In this document: positions 23,981-33,561 of the stretch, piece after piece
Numbering within the stretch: position 1 is the first letter of the stretch
Layout of the letters: the number at the start of each line of letters is the position of its first letter
Source of the DNA: Occultella aeris
Lineage (GTDB): Bacteria > Actinomycetota > Actinomycetes > Actinomycetales > Beutenbergiaceae
DNA: 33,561 bases
Assembly (NCBI RefSeq): GCF_902703175.1
Contig: NZ_CACRYJ010000039.1
Span: 1 to 33,561, forward strand
Direction: 5' to 3'
Program-made: the position numbers and the translations under genes
The notes under the pieces: generated by a model
Seen by the model: the letters and a program-made list of their open reading frames with translations, nothing else
Told to the model about the DNA's origin: nothing
The model's database searches: none

Positions 23981-25389
23981 ACACCAATCTCGCTCCCATC
24001 CTGGCTCGGAGCACCGGCGCCGCGGACTTCAGCAACGACACGATCTGGGTGTCGGTCATCAAGGCCGTCGCGATCCTGGTGTTCCTGCTGCTGTCGGTGC
24101 TGTTCGCGCTCTGGTTCGAGCGCCGCATCATCGCCCGGTTCCAGCAGCGGCTCGGCCCGAACGTGCGCGGCCCGTTCGGGCTGGTGCAGTCCATCCCGGA
24201 CGCCCTGAAGCTGATCCTCAAGGAGGACATCACCGTCAAGGCCGCGGACAAGGTGATCTACCTGATCGCCCCGGTCATCTCGGTGTTCTGCGCCTTCATG
24301 ATCTATGCGGTCATCCCGTTCGGCCCGGAGGTGACGATCCCGTTCACGGACTTCGTCACCCCGCTGCAGCTGACTGATCTGCCCGTCTCGATCCTGTACA
24401 TCCTCGGGATCACCGGGCTCGGCGTGTACGGCATCGTGCTCGGTGGCTGGTCCTCGGGCTCGACCTACCCGCTGCTCGGCGCGGTGCGCTCCACGGCACA
24501 GATCATCTCCTACGAGCTCGGGATGAGCCTGGCCCTGGTCAGCGTGCTGCTGGTGGCCGGCTCGATGTCCACGTCCGAGATCGTGAACTCCCAGGAGAAC
24601 CTGTGGTGGGCGTTCGCGCTGCTGCCGGCGTTCGTGGTCTACCTGATCTCCGCGTTCGGCGAGGTGAACCGGCTGCCGTTCGACCTCCCGGAGGCCGAGG
24701 GCGAGCTCGTCGCCGGGTACCAGACCGAATACTCCTCGATGAAGTTCGCCTGGTTCTACCTGGCCGAGTACATCAACATGCTGAACGTGGCCGCCGTCGC
24801 GACGACCGTCTTCATGGGCGGCTGGCGGGCACCGTGGCCGCTCGTGACGCTGTTCGGGGAGGGCGTCGACCAGGGCTGGTGGGGCTTCCTCTGGTTCATC
24901 CTGAAGATCTGGTTGTTCATGTTCCTGTTCGTCTGGGTGCGCGCCACGCTGCTGCGCTTCCGGTACGACCAGTTCATGGCGTTCGGCTGGAAGGTGCTGA
25001 TCCCGGTCGCGCTGGTCTGGCTCGGCCTGGTCGCAGCCTTCCAGGGCGTGCGTCACTTCACCTCCTTCGATCCCACCGCTATCGACGTCGGCGGGCTGTC
25101 CCTGCGCACCGTGCTGTTCGGCATAGCCGGGATACTCATCATCGTCACGATCGTCATGTACCTGATCCCGGACCGGGAGTCCAAGCCCGTCCCGGACGGC
25201 AAGGCGGCCAAGGGCACGACGGGCTCCGATGCCACGACCGACGAGCCGTTCGACGCGTTCGCCGGTGGCTTCCCGGTGCCGCCGCTGCCGGGTCAGAAGC
25301 TGCCACCGTCCAAGCGCCGCGCCCGGGTGACCACCCCGGCCGCGCCCGCCGAGGACGAGACCACCGACGAGGAGAAGACCGATGGCTGA
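23977..25389 (+). CDS. nuoH: NADH-quinone oxidoreductase subunit H
   Basis: A 470-residue membrane subunit that joins the peripheral and membrane arms and lines the quinone entry channel. Conserved [19 protein letters not shown] (48-66), [10 protein letters not shown], the loop [20 protein letters not shown] with its acidic cluster, and [18 protein letters not shown] are present, with about eight to nine helices. Beyond about residue 405 there is a 65-residue hydrophilic tail (Lys/Thr/Pro/Glu) that is not part of the core and is variable in actinobacteria. It overlaps nuoG by four bases and nuoI by eight. Confidence 0.96.
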   Translation: MNTNLAPILARSTGAADFSNDTIWVSVIKAVAILVFLLLSVLFALWFERRIIARFQQRLGPNVRGPFGLVQSIPDALKLILKEDITVKAADKVIYLIAPVISVFCAFMIYAVIPFGPEVTIPFTDFVTPLQLTDLPVSILYILGITGLGVYGIVLGGWSSGSTYPLLGAVRSTAQIISYELGMSLALVSVLLVAGSMSTSEIVNSQENLWWAFALLPAFVVYLISAFGEVNRLPFDLPEAEGELVAGYQTEYSSMKFAWFYLAEYINMLNVAAVATTVFMGGWRAPWPLVTLFGEGVDQGWWGFLWFILKIWLFMFLFVWVRATLLRFRYDQFMAFGWKVLIPVALVWLGLVAAFQGVRHFTSFDPTAIDVGGLSLRTVLFGIAGILIIVTIVMYLIPDRESKPVPDGKAAKGTTGSDATTDEPFDAFAGGFPVPPLPGQKLPPSKRRARVTTPAAPAEDETTDEEKTDG

Positions 25390-26191
25390 GCAGGGCAAGG
25401 GCAAGAAGCCCGCGCCGGGCAAGGGCCGTGGCCAGGATCGGCCGGCCCAGCCGAAGCGACCCGCCGCGGGCCGCACGCCCGCGCGGGCGACCGGGACCGG
25501 TGCCGGCAGGACGCCGACGAAGGCCACCCGGCCGCGCGCCGAGAAGTTCGACGTGGACTCCGATGTCGAGAAGAGCGGCCTCGCACAGTTCTTCGCCCCG
25601 GTGGCGGGTTTCGGCGTGACGATGTCCACGCTGTTCCGCCCGGTGGTGACCGAGCAGTACCCGTTCGAGAAGAAGCCGACCGCGCCGCGCTACCACGGGC
25701 GTCACCAGCTCAACCGGCACCCGGACGGGCTGGAGAAGTGCATCGGCTGTGAGCTGTGCGCGTGGGCGTGCCCCGCGGACGCCATCTACGTCGAGGCCGG
25801 CAACAACACCCCGGAGGCGCAGTACTCGCCGGGGGAGCGGTACGGCAAGGTGTACCAGATCAACTACCTCCGCTGTATCTTCTGCGGGCTCTGCATCGAG
25901 GCCTGCCCCACCCGGGCGCTGACGATGACGAACGACTTCGAGCTCGCCGGTACCACGCGGGAGAAGATGATCTTCGAGAAGGACACCCTGCTGGCCCCGA
26001 TCCGGTCGGGGATGCTGGCCGCGCCGCACCCGATGGTCTCCGGACTGAGCGACGGCGACTACTACCGAGGTGACGTGACCGGACCCACCACGGCGCAGGT
26101 GGCCTGGGTCGAGGAGCGTCGTCCCGACGACGAGAGCCTCTCCTCGGCCGCAGCCGCGGCGACGCGAGGCACCGGGGGAGACGAGAAATGA
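25382..26191 (+). CDS. nuoI: NADH-quinone oxidoreductase subunit I
   Basis: A 269-residue subunit (TYKY family) with two [4Fe-4S] clusters, N6a and N6b. Ligands are Cys120, 123, 126 (CIGCELC) and 130, and Cys165, 168, 171 (CIFCGLC) and 175. The first 55 residues are a strongly basic, disordered extension ([20 protein letters not shown] onward) not found in the E. coli protein. The amphipathic helix [20 protein letters not shown] follows. A C-terminal tail of about 65 residues past the core is also variable. The start overlaps nuoH by eight bases; the core begins well downstream of this ATG, but no later start has better signals. Confidence 0.95.
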   Translation: MAEQGKGKKPAPGKGRGQDRPAQPKRPAAGRTPARATGTGAGRTPTKATRPRAEKFDVDSDVEKSGLAQFFAPVAGFGVTMSTLFRPVVTEQYPFEKKPTAPRYHGRHQLNRHPDGLEKCIGCELCAWACPADAIYVEAGNNTPEAQYSPGERYGKVYQINYLRCIFCGLCIEACPTRALTMTNDFELAGTTREKMIFEKDTLLAPIRSGMLAAPHPMVSGLSDGDYYRGDVTGPTTAQVAWVEERRPDDESLSSAAAAATRGTGGDEK

Positions 26192-27024
26192 GCCCGCTGG
26201 AGATCTCCACCGGTGAGGCCGTGTTGTTCTGGGTGCTGGCACCGCTGATGGTGGCCGGGGCGCTGAGCCTGCTGTTCGCCAAGCGTCCGGTGCATATCGC
26301 GGTGAGCATGGCCGGGGTGATGATCGCCCTCGCGATCATGTACATCATGCTGGAGGCGCCGTTCCTCGGCGTCGCCCAGATCGTCGTCTACACGGGCGCG
26401 GTCATGATGCTGTTCCTGTTCGTGATCATGCTCGCCGGCGTCGACACCTCCGAGTCGCTGGTCGAGACGATCAAGGGACAGCGCTGGATCGCGGTCGTGG
26501 GACTGCTGGGCTTGTTGGTACTCATCATCGCCGTCATCACCCGGGCCACGCTGCCGCCTGCCGTCGGCCTGGCGGAGGCGAACGCGGACACGAACCCGGT
26601 GGGCGTCGCCCGCCTTATCTTCGGTGACTACATCTTCGCGTTCGAGCTCACCGCGGCACTGCTGATCACCGCCGCGCTCGGCGCCCTGGTACTCAGCCAC
26701 CGCCGCAGGCTCACGCCGAAGATCGGTCAGAAGGAGCTCGCCGAGGCGAAGCTGGCCGCCTACGGCAAGGGCGGTTCGGCCGAGGGTGTCACCCCGCCGG
26801 CCGGCCCCGGCGTGTACGCCCGCCACAACAGCGCCGACATGCCCGCCCTCGACGCCGCCGGGGTCCCGATCGACAGCTCGGTGGTCACCGTGCTGCGGGT
26901 CCGCGGGCAGGAGGCCGAGGCGGCCGATCTCGACTCCGACCGGGTCGCCCGGATCGCCACCGGTGAGCCGATGGTGCCCGAGATCGCGCCCGCGTCCGAG
27001 ACCACGAAGGAGAACGAGGAATGA
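26188..27024 (+). CDS. nuoJ: NADH-quinone oxidoreductase subunit J
   Basis: A 278-residue membrane subunit with five helices in the first 175 residues. The conserved [31 protein letters not shown] region, including the helix that carries the pi-bulge in solved structures, is intact. The last roughly 90 residues ([19 protein letters not shown] onward) are hydrophilic; [14 protein letters not shown] recurs in actinobacterial NuoJ as far as I recall, and the acidic end is variable. Four-base overlaps join it to nuoI and nuoK. Confidence 0.95.
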   Translation: MSPLEISTGEAVLFWVLAPLMVAGALSLLFAKRPVHIAVSMAGVMIALAIMYIMLEAPFLGVAQIVVYTGAVMMLFLFVIMLAGVDTSESLVETIKGQRWIAVVGLLGLLVLIIAVITRATLPPAVGLAEANADTNPVGVARLIFGDYIFAFELTAALLITAALGALVLSHRRRLTPKIGQKELAEAKLAAYGKGGSAEGVTPPAGPGVYARHNSADMPALDAAGVPIDSSVVTVLRVRGQEAEAADLDSDRVARIATGEPMVPEIAPASETTKENEE

Positions 27025-27320
27025 GCCTGGTCAACTACCTGGTGCTCTCGGGGATCCTGTTCTCGATCGGGTCGATCGCGGTGCTGACGCGTCGCAACGC
27101 GATCGTCGCATTCATGGGTGTCGAGCTCATGCTGAACGCCGCGAACCTCACGCTGGTCACCTTCGGGCGGCTGCACGGCGACCTGCACGGCCAGGTGATC
27201 GCCTTCTTCGTGATGGTGGTCGCGGCCGCCGAGGTGGTCATCGGGCTCGCCATCATCGTGTCCATCTTCCGAACCCGCGGGTCTGCGTCGATCGATGACG
27301 CCAACCTGCTGAAGAGCTGA
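27021..27320 (+). CDS. nuoK: NADH-quinone oxidoreductase subunit K
   Basis: A 99-residue, three-helix subunit of the proton-pumping membrane arm. The two membrane Glu residues that matter for pumping in E. coli NuoK (Glu36, Glu72) are Glu35 ([12 protein letters not shown]) and Glu71 ([12 protein letters not shown]). Length is normal for the family. It overlaps nuoJ by four bases and is followed by an 11-base gap before nuoL. Confidence 0.96.
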   Translation: MSLVNYLVLSGILFSIGSIAVLTRRNAIVAFMGVELMLNAANLTLVTFGRLHGDLHGQVIAFFVMVVAAAEVVIGLAIIVSIFRTRGSASIDDANLLKS

Positions 27321-27331
27321 GGGGCCCCCAC

Positions 27332-29242
27332 GTGGACACCTTGAACCTGGCATGGCTGCTCATTGCCATTCCGCTGGTGAGCTCCGCAGTCCTGCTCCTG
27401 CTCGGCCGCGCCTCCGACTCCTGGGGGCACTGGCTGGGGGTGCTCGCCTCCGCCGCCTCCGCCGTCCTCGCGATCGTGATCCTGGTACAGCTGCTCGGAC
27501 TCGGCGCCGACGACCGGGTCGCAGAAGTGCACCTCTTCGACTGGATCACGGCCGGGGACCTGACCGTCTCCGCGGGTCTGCTCGTCGACCCGCTCTCGGT
27601 GACGTTCGCCCTCCTGATCACGTTCGTGGGCACCCTGATCCACATCTATGCGGTCGCCTACATGTCCCATGACTCCGACCGGCGCCGGTTCTTCGCCTAC
27701 CTGAACCTGTTCATCGCGGCCATGCTGGTGCTGGTCCTCGCGGACTCCTACGCGCTGCTCTTCCTCGGCTGGGAGGGCGTGGGTCTCGCGTCCTACCTGC
27801 TCATCGGGTTCTGGAACCAGAACACCGAGTACGCGGTCGCGGCGAAGAAGGCGTTCGTCATGAACCGCGTCGGTGACATGGGGATGTTGGTCGCGATGAT
27901 GGCGATGTTCGCCACCTTCGGCGCGGTCGACTTCGCGACCGTCTTCGGTGCCGCGAGCGGCGCCGGCCAGGGTGCGATGACGCTGATCGGCCTGATGCTG
28001 GTCCTCGCCGCCTGCGGTAAGTCCGCGCAGTTCCCGCTGCAGGCCTGGCTCGGCGACGCGATGGCGGGCCCGACCCCGGTCTCCGCGCTCATCCACGCCG
28101 CCACCATGGTCACCGCGGGTGTCTACCTGATCGTCCGCTCCGGCCCGATCTTCGAGCAGACCCCGACGGCGCAGCTCGTCGCGGCCATCATCGGTGCGAT
28201 CACCCTGTTGTTCGGTGCGATCGTCGGTTGCGCGAAGGACGACATCAAGAAGGTCCTGGCGGCGTCCACGATGTCCCAGATCGGCTACATGATGCTCGCC
28301 GCGGGTCTGGGCCCGATCGGCTACGCGTTCGCGATCTTCCACCTCATCACGCACGGCTTCTTCAAGGCCGGCATGTTCCTCGGCGCCGGCTCGGTGATGC
28401 ACGGCATGGGCGACGAGGTGAACATGCGCGGCTTCGGGAACCTCAGCAAGTACATGAAGGTCACCTGGATCACGTTCATGGCGGGCTGGCTCGCGATCAT
28501 CGGGATCCCGCCGTTCTCCGGGTTCTGGAGCAAGGACAAGATCATCGAGTCCGCGTTCGTGGGGGAGGGCTGGCAGCCCTGGGTGTTCGGCACGGTCGCC
28601 CTCGTCGGCGCCGGGATCACCGCCTTCTACATGTCCCGCCTGTTCTTCATGACGTTCCACGGCAAGGCCCGCTGGAACGACGGCAAGAACGACCTGCCCG
28701 GCCCCGAGCGGCACCCGCACGAGTCCCCGGCGCTGATGACCGTGCCGATGATCGTGCTCGCCGTCGGAGCGATCGCCCTCGGTGGGGTGCTCTCCATCGG
28801 GGACACGTTCGTGTCCTGGCTCGAGCCGGTGACCGGACACGTCGAGCACCACGAGCCGGTGCTGCCGGTGCCCGTGATCATGGTGAGCACGATCGTCCTT
28901 GTCCTCATCGGGGCCTTCCTCGCCTGGCGCCAGTACGCGGCTTCCGCGGTCCCGGTGACGCCCCCGACCGGGACGGTGCTCACCCGCGCCGCCCGCGTGG
29001 ACCTCTACCAGGACGCGGTCAACGAGGGCGTGTTCATGCGCCCCGGCCAGCACCTGACCCGCACCCTGGTCTACGCCGACACCGCCGTCGTCGACGGCGC
29101 GGTCAACGGACTCGGGTCCGGAACCCTTGGCTGGGGAGAAAGACTGCGTCGGCTGCAGAACGGCTTCGTCCGTAGTTATGCCGCGGTGATGCTGATCGGT
29201 GTCATCGGTGCCCTTGTCGTCGTCCTCGCCTCGCGAGTCTGA
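27332..29242 (+). CDS. nuoL: NADH-quinone oxidoreductase subunit L (antiporter-like)
   Basis: A 636-residue Mrp-type antiporter-like subunit at the distal end of the membrane arm, with the long lateral helix near its C terminus. The key Glu148 ([19 protein letters not shown]), the Lys-containing [35 protein letters not shown] and the later [22 protein letters not shown] are all present, with [13 protein letters not shown]. The start is GTG, 11 bases after nuoK, with GAGGGG upstream. A 15-base gap separates it from nuoM. Confidence 0.97.
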   Translation: MDTLNLAWLLIAIPLVSSAVLLLLGRASDSWGHWLGVLASAASAVLAIVILVQLLGLGADDRVAEVHLFDWITAGDLTVSAGLLVDPLSVTFALLITFVGTLIHIYAVAYMSHDSDRRRFFAYLNLFIAAMLVLVLADSYALLFLGWEGVGLASYLLIGFWNQNTEYAVAAKKAFVMNRVGDMGMLVAMMAMFATFGAVDFATVFGAASGAGQGAMTLIGLMLVLAACGKSAQFPLQAWLGDAMAGPTPVSALIHAATMVTAGVYLIVRSGPIFEQTPTAQLVAAIIGAITLLFGAIVGCAKDDIKKVLAASTMSQIGYMMLAAGLGPIGYAFAIFHLITHGFFKAGMFLGAGSVMHGMGDEVNMRGFGNLSKYMKVTWITFMAGWLAIIGIPPFSGFWSKDKIIESAFVGEGWQPWVFGTVALVGAGITAFYMSRLFFMTFHGKARWNDGKNDLPGPERHPHESPALMTVPMIVLAVGAIALGGVLSIGDTFVSWLEPVTGHVEHHEPVLPVPVIMVSTIVLVLIGAFLAWRQYAASAVPVTPPTGTVLTRAARVDLYQDAVNEGVFMRPGQHLTRTLVYADTAVVDGAVNGLGSGTLGWGERLRRLQNGFVRSYAAVMLIGVIGALVVVLASRV

Positions 29243-29257
29243 GTCGGAGAGAAACTG

Positions 29258-30844
29258 ATGCCTACTCAATTCGCGGACCTGCCCTGGCTGACCATCCTGA
29301 TCGTGGCGCCGACCGTCGTGGCTGCTCTGATCTGGCTGGTCAAGCCGCTGCGCCGGGCCGCCCGCCCGATCGGGCTCGTCACGAGCGCCGCGGTCCTGAT
29401 CGGCGTTGCCCTGATGGCGAGCGCGTTCGAAGTCTCCGACGCCGCTACGGTCCAGTTCACGCAGACCCACGACTGGATCGCGCCGCTCGGCGCGAGCTAC
29501 GCCGTCGGGGTCGACGGGATGGGGCTGACCCTGGTCGCCCTCGCCGCGCTGCTGGTGCCCGTCGTGCTGATCGCCGGCTGGAACGAGGTGAGGCTGCCCA
29601 GCGGCATCGCCGCGGACCGCGCCGACAACGCGCTCGCCTACCGGCAGGCAGGGTTCGTCGCGCTGATCCTCGTGCTCGAGTCGCTGATGATCGCGGTCTT
29701 CGCCGCCCGGGACCTGTTCCTGTTCTATGTGATCTTCGAGGCGATGCTGATCCCGGTGTACTTCCTCATCGGGGTCTACGGCGGGCCGAACCGCCGTGCC
29801 GCGGCGCTGAAGTTCCTGCTGTACTCCCTCGCGGGTGGGCTCGTGATGCTGGCCGGCGTCATCGCCGTCTACTTCCAGACCGACGGCGGACCCGGCACCT
29901 ACCTGCTCGCGAACCTCACCGACATCGCCGCGGACAACCCCACGCTGCAGATGTGGCTGTTCCTGTCCTTCTTCATCGCGTTCGCGGTGAAGGCCCCGAT
30001 GTTCCCGGTGCACACCTGGCTGCCGGATGCGGCCGCCCAGGCCACACCCGGAACGTCCACCCTGCTCGTCGGGGTGCTGGACAAGGTCGGCACGTTCGGC
30101 ATGATCGTGATCTGCCTGCCGCTGTTCCCCGGAGCGGCCGCCGCGGCCGCGCCGGTGATCATCGTGCTGGCGATCATCTCGATCGTCTACGGCGGGCTCG
30201 TCGCGATCGGCCAGAACGACCTGATGCGGATGATCGCGTTCTCCTCGGTGTCCCACTTCGGGTTCATCGTGATGGGCGTGTTCGTCGGAACGCAGACGGC
30301 GCTGGTCGGCGCGATGCTCTACATGGTCGCCCACGGGGTCACGATCGCCGCCCTGTTCCTGATCTCGGGGTTCCTCACCCAGCGCGGTGCCAGCCAGGAC
30401 ATGCGGACGTACTCGGGGATGCAGCGTGTCACCCGGGTGCTCGCGGGCACCTGGCTCTTCGCCGGGCTCGCCTCGCTCGCCCTGCCGGGCCTGAGCGGCT
30501 TCGTGCCGGAGTACCTGGTACTCCTCGGCAGCTTCGAGGCGCACTGGGCGTACGGCGTGTTCGCCGTGATCGGCGTGGTGCTCTCCGCCCTGTACATCCT
30601 GCTCGCCTATCAGCGGGTGTTCACCGGCCCGGTGCCCGAGGCGGGGGCACCGGTCGAGCTGGCCGGAGCGGCCCTCGACGTCCCGGACCGTGCAGGTCTG
30701 AAGGACCTGACCGGGCGGGAGAGGTGGGCCGTGGTCCCACTTGCCCTCGTCATCCTCTTCCTCGGTCTCTACCCGGCCCCCGTGCTGGAACTCCTCTCCG
30801 GAGTCGCTGACCAGTTCGCCGCGATCCTTGGGAGCGCCTCATGA
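29258..30844 (+). CDS. nuoM: NADH-quinone oxidoreductase subunit M (antiporter-like)
   Basis: A 528-residue antiporter-like subunit. The membrane Glu in VIFEAMLIPVYFLIGVYGG, the HTWLPDAAAQATPGTSTLLVGVLDK segment with its Lys, and SVSHFGFIVMGVF are conserved. The AQATPGTS form rather than the E. coli SQAPTAGS form is what I recall for actinobacterial NuoM. The ATG has GGAGAG upstream. The C-terminal LGLYPAPVLELLSG is typical. It overlaps nuoN by four bases. Confidence 0.97.
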   Translation: MPTQFADLPWLTILIVAPTVVAALIWLVKPLRRAARPIGLVTSAAVLIGVALMASAFEVSDAATVQFTQTHDWIAPLGASYAVGVDGMGLTLVALAALLVPVVLIAGWNEVRLPSGIAADRADNALAYRQAGFVALILVLESLMIAVFAARDLFLFYVIFEAMLIPVYFLIGVYGGPNRRAAALKFLLYSLAGGLVMLAGVIAVYFQTDGGPGTYLLANLTDIAADNPTLQMWLFLSFFIAFAVKAPMFPVHTWLPDAAAQATPGTSTLLVGVLDKVGTFGMIVICLPLFPGAAAAAAPVIIVLAIISIVYGGLVAIGQNDLMRMIAFSSVSHFGFIVMGVFVGTQTALVGAMLYMVAHGVTIAALFLISGFLTQRGASQDMRTYSGMQRVTRVLAGTWLFAGLASLALPGLSGFVPEYLVLLGSFEAHWAYGVFAVIGVVLSALYILLAYQRVFTGPVPEAGAPVELAGAALDVPDRAGLKDLTGRERWAVVPLALVILFLGLYPAPVLELLSGVADQFAAILGSAS

Positions 30845-32415
30845 ACCAGTTCGTCCCGCCCGAGATCGACTGGGCCGCCCTGAGCCCGGTCCTGATCGTG
30901 CTCGGTATCGCCGTGATCGGGGTGCTCGTCGAGGCGTTCGTCCCGGTTCGGGTCCGGCGGGCGACGCAGGTCGTGCTCGCCGTGGTGGGTGTCGGTGCCG
31001 CTCTGGTGGCCGTCGCATGGCGCTGGGTGGTCGTCCAGGCGGATGGCCCGACGGCGTTGGTCGCCGGTGCGCTCCGGGAGGACGCCCCGGCGCTGCTCGC
31101 CCAGGCGATCCTGCTCGTGTGCGCGTTCGTGGGACTGCTCGTGATCGCGGACCGGTCCTCGGGCGAGGACGCGTTCGCGCCCGCGGCAGCCGCGATCCCC
31201 GGTTCCGCCTACGAGGCGGAGGCCCGCAGGGCCGGCCTGGTGCAGACCGAGGTCTTCCCGCTGACCATGTTCGCCATCGGCGGGATGCTCGTCTTCCCGG
31301 CCGCCGCGGACCTGCTCACCCTGTTCATCGCGCTCGAGGTGCTCTCCCTCCCGTTGTACCTGCTCGCCGGACTGGCCCGCCGCCGTCGGCTCCTCTCGCA
31401 GGAGGCGTCGCTGAAGTACTTCCTGCTCGGCGCGTTCTCCTCCGCGTTCTTCCTGATGGGCCTGGCCCTGCTGTACGGCTACTCCGGTTCGGTGCGGTTC
31501 GACGCGGTCGCCACCGCGGTTCCGGCCACCTCCGGCATGGACGGCATGCTGCTCGCGGGTGTGCTGCTGGTGATCGTGGGGCTGTTGTTCAAGGTCGGCG
31601 CCGTGCCGTTCCACTCCTGGGTGCCGGACGTCTACCAGGGCGCTCCCACCCCGGTCACGGGCTTCATGGCCGCCTGCACGAAGATCGCCGCGTTCGCGGC
31701 GCTGCTGCGGTTCTTCTACGTCGTGGCCCCGGGGCTGCAGTGGGACCTCACCGTGGTGCTCTGGATCATCGCGATCCTCACCATGATCGTCGGCACCGTG
31801 CTCGCCGTGGTGCAGACGGACATGAAGCGGATGCTCGCGTACTCCTCGGTGGCGCACGCCGGGTTCGTGCTGCTCGGCGTCATCGCACTGGTGCCCAGCG
31901 GGATCTCATCGGTCCTGTTCTACCTGCTCGCCTACGGCCTGGCCACGGTCGGCGCGTTCGGCCTGCTCACGCTGGTCCGGGAGCGGGACGCGGACGGCAA
32001 CGTCACCGGTGAGGCCCTGCACCTTTCCCAGTGGGCCGGCCTCGGCAGGCGTCACCCGGTGCTCGCGGTGTGCTTCACGCTGTTCCTCATCTCGTTCGCC
32101 GGGATCCCGCTCACTGGCGGCTTCATCGGGAAGTTCGCGGTCTTCGGCGCGGCCATCGAGGGTGGCGCATGGCCGCTCGTGGTGATCGCCGTGCTCGCGA
32201 GCGCGGCCGCAGCGTTCTTCTACGTGCGGGTCATCGTGCTGATGTTCTTCACCGAGCCCACCGGCACCGACGCCGACCCCGGCACCACCGTGGTCCGCAC
32301 CGAGGGCCTGACCGCCGTGGCCGTCGTGGTGTGCGCGGTCGGCACCGTCATCCTGGGTGTGGTGCCCGGCCCGATTCTCGACCTTGCGGCGAATGCCACT
32401 AAGTTCATGCTGTGA
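30841..32415 (+). CDS. nuoN: NADH-quinone oxidoreductase subunit N (antiporter-like)
   Basis: A 524-residue antiporter-like subunit between NuoM and NuoK. The conserved Glu in FIALEVLSLPLYLLAGL, the Lys in EASLKYFLLGAFSSAFFLMG, and FHSWVPDVYQGAPTPVTGFMAACTKIAAF with a further Lys are intact, as is MKRMLAYSSVAHAGF. A hydrophilic loop after the third helix (SGEDAFAPAAAAIPGSAYEA) is longer than in E. coli. The stop overlaps the polyprenyl synthase start (GTGA). Confidence 0.97.
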   Translation: MNQFVPPEIDWAALSPVLIVLGIAVIGVLVEAFVPVRVRRATQVVLAVVGVGAALVAVAWRWVVVQADGPTALVAGALREDAPALLAQAILLVCAFVGLLVIADRSSGEDAFAPAAAAIPGSAYEAEARRAGLVQTEVFPLTMFAIGGMLVFPAAADLLTLFIALEVLSLPLYLLAGLARRRRLLSQEASLKYFLLGAFSSAFFLMGLALLYGYSGSVRFDAVATAVPATSGMDGMLLAGVLLVIVGLLFKVGAVPFHSWVPDVYQGAPTPVTGFMAACTKIAAFAALLRFFYVVAPGLQWDLTVVLWIIAILTMIVGTVLAVVQTDMKRMLAYSSVAHAGFVLLGVIALVPSGISSVLFYLLAYGLATVGAFGLLTLVRERDADGNVTGEALHLSQWAGLGRRHPVLAVCFTLFLISFAGIPLTGGFIGKFAVFGAAIEGGAWPLVVIAVLASAAAAFFYVRVIVLMFFTEPTGTDADPGTTVVRTEGLTAVAVVVCAVGTVILGVVPGPILDLAANATKFML

Positions 32416-33416
32416 CCTCTTCGATGCTCCCGCTCGGTGACCCCGAGCTGGAGACCCAGATCGCAGGCGAGCTCGAGGAGATCGAGCGTCGGCTGGTGGC
32501 GGCCGCACGCACCGCGGACGCGTTGGTCTCCGCGCCCGCGAACCATCTGTTGGCCGCCGGTGGCAAGCGGCTGCGACCGGTCCTGGTGCTGCTCACCTCG
32601 CAGTTCGGGTCCGGCGTGGACGACGCGGTCCGGCAGGCCGCCGTCGCCACCGAGCTGACGCACCTGGCCACGCTCTACCACGACGACGTGATGGACTCCG
32701 CCCCGCTGCGCCGCGGCGCACCCAGCGCCCACGAGGTGTGGGGCAACTCGGTCGCGATCCTCACCGGGGACCTGTTGTTCGCGCGAGCCTCGCAGCTCGT
32801 CTCCGAGCTCGGTCCCGTGGCCGTTCGGATCCAGGCGGACGCCTTCGAACGGCTGGTCCTCGGTCAGCTGCACGAGACCCTCGGCCCGGCGCCGGACGAG
32901 GACCCGGTGGCGCACTACATCGGGGTGCTCGGGGACAAGACGGGATCGCTGATCGCGGCCGCCGCGCACTACGGGACGCTCTTCGCCGGGGCAGGCGATG
33001 ACGTCCGCGCGGCCACGGTCGCCTACGCCGAGAAGGTCGGTGTCGCCTTCCAGCTCGCGGACGACGTCATCGACCTGGCGTCCGACGCCGAGACCACCGG
33101 CAAGGCACCGGGCACGGACCTGCGCGAGGGCGTGCCCACGATGCCGGTGCTGCTGCTGCGGGCCCGGGCTGCGGCCGGCACGCTCGACCCGGAGGGAACG
33201 CGGCTGCTCGCCGACCTCGACGGCGACCTCGGGTCCGACGACGTCCTCGCCGACGTGCTGGCTCGCCTGCGGGCCCATGACGTGGTCACCGAGGCGCGGG
33301 CGCTCGCCCGGACCTGGTCGGCCGACGCCGTCGCCGAGCTCGACCCGCTGCCCGAGTCCACGGCCCGGTCCGCACTCCAGGCGTTCGCCGGCCTCCTGGT
33401 CGACCGGCTCTCCTGA
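32412..33416 (+). CDS. Long-chain polyprenyl diphosphate synthase (menaquinone side chain)
   Basis: A 334-residue trans-isoprenyl diphosphate synthase. The first Asp-rich motif is DDVMD (Asp91, 92, 95) and the second DDVID (Asp217, 218, 221). GGKRLRPVLVLL, LTGDLLFARA and GDKTGSLIAAA are typical. The fifth residue before the first motif is Ala86, small, which in this family allows long products; hepta- to nonaprenyl is likely, the exact length cannot be read. The start GTG lies within the nuoN stop, so it is translationally linked to complex I. With menA and menG in the window, supplying the menaquinone tail is the natural role; a heterodimer partner is not needed for this homodimer-like form. 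Confidence 0.92.
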   Translation: MTSSMLPLGDPELETQIAGELEEIERRLVAAARTADALVSAPANHLLAAGGKRLRPVLVLLTSQFGSGVDDAVRQAAVATELTHLATLYHDDVMDSAPLRRGAPSAHEVWGNSVAILTGDLLFARASQLVSELGPVAVRIQADAFERLVLGQLHETLGPAPDEDPVAHYIGVLGDKTGSLIAAAAHYGTLFAGAGDDVRAATVAYAEKVGVAFQLADDVIDLASDAETTGKAPGTDLREGVPTMPVLLLRARAAAGTLDPEGTRLLADLDGDLGSDDVLADVLARLRAHDVVTEARALARTWSADAVAELDPLPESTARSALQAFAGLLVDRLS

Positions 33417-33561
33417 TCCGGACGCAACCGCGCCCCACCCCATCCGGCCCGTCCCGCGCCGTCGACCTGGTACTCGCCGCGTCGAGATCGCCGCTGCCGG
33501 GGTCCGATGTCGGCACCTGGGGTACTAGGCGGGCGGGGGCGCGGTGGGCGCGAGGTGGTGG
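33417..33561. other. Downstream region without a recognised feature
   Basis: The last 145 bases follow the operon. I see no coding frame with support, no clear hairpin with a T-tract and no promoter I would defend. A terminator for the nuo operon would be expected here or just beyond the window edge. Confidence 0.4.

Noticed and set aside
22558-25629. A 1023-codon minus-strand frame opposite nuoG, nuoH and nuoI
   Set aside because: Low-complexity composition, no recognisable motif, and complete overlap with well-supported nuo genes; a GC-driven shadow.
27035-30544. A 1169-codon open frame on the minus strand opposite nuoL and nuoM
   Set aside because: It is His/Asp/Arg/Glu-rich without any domain, is antisense to clearly conserved subunits, and such long shadows are expected opposite genes of very high GC.
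33286-33516. A 76-codon minus-strand frame at the right edge
   Set aside because: It overlaps the end of the polyprenyl synthase gene, is Arg/Pro-rich and has no start signal or family.

Overview
The window is about 33.6 kb of very GC-rich DNA with the gene content and order of a high-GC Gram-positive bacterium (Actinomycetota). Order Micrococcales, perhaps near Cellulomonas, Beutenbergia or Georgenia, is my best guess from protein flavour; it was not tested by a search. Supporting signs are separate nuoC and nuoD genes, menaquinone (not ubiquinone) genes, a DUF4229 gene beside menA, an F420-type luciferase-like oxidoreductase and many apparently leaderless genes. Genes are packed tightly: no stretch over 300 bases lacks a gene. 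I see no rRNA, tRNA, CRISPR, phage or insertion sequence.

Region 1 (1-4770): a PLDc_N-type membrane protein running off the left edge, a divergent DUF4229 membrane protein, menA and menE on the minus strand, then a DUF3048 lipoprotein and an LLM-class oxidoreductase on the plus strand. Region 2 (4801-14531): a CPA1 Na+/H+ antiporter (minus), a small one-helix membrane protein, then menB (minus), menC-menD (plus, overlapping), an HtrA-like membrane serine protease, menF (minus) and menG (plus). Region 3 (14532-33416): a 274-base regulatory gap, then one long plus-strand run: a geranylgeranyl-reductase-family FAD protein (MenJ-like), all fourteen nuo genes A to N, and a long-chain polyprenyl diphosphate synthase. 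Most junctions in this run overlap by 1-8 bases. The last 145 bases hold nothing I can support.

The genes form one respiratory module. MenF, MenD, MenC, MenE and MenB carry chorismate to DHNA-CoA. The polyprenyl diphosphate synthase makes the side chain, MenA attaches it, MenG methylates the ring and the MenJ-like protein probably saturates part of the tail. Complex I (NuoA-N) then reduces the finished menaquinone with NADH. MenH and a DHNA-CoA thioesterase are not in the window.

The most notable observations are: (i) a 19-base DtxR/IdeR-like iron-box candidate upstream of menJ-nuo; (ii) a recurring leaderless arrangement, a -10-like hexamer usually six bases before ATG/GTG, at almost every separately transcribed gene including menE, menB, menC, menF and menG; (iii) a NuoG that lacks all four N7-cluster ligands and carries a roughly 60-residue Gly/His-rich insertion inside the N4 cluster motif; (iv) a hairpin holding both stop codons of the convergent htrA and menF genes; and (v) a 159-base codon-aligned antisense overlap of the DUF4229 gene with menA. 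Most of the window is otherwise conserved core metabolism; I did not find a clearly new multi-gene system.
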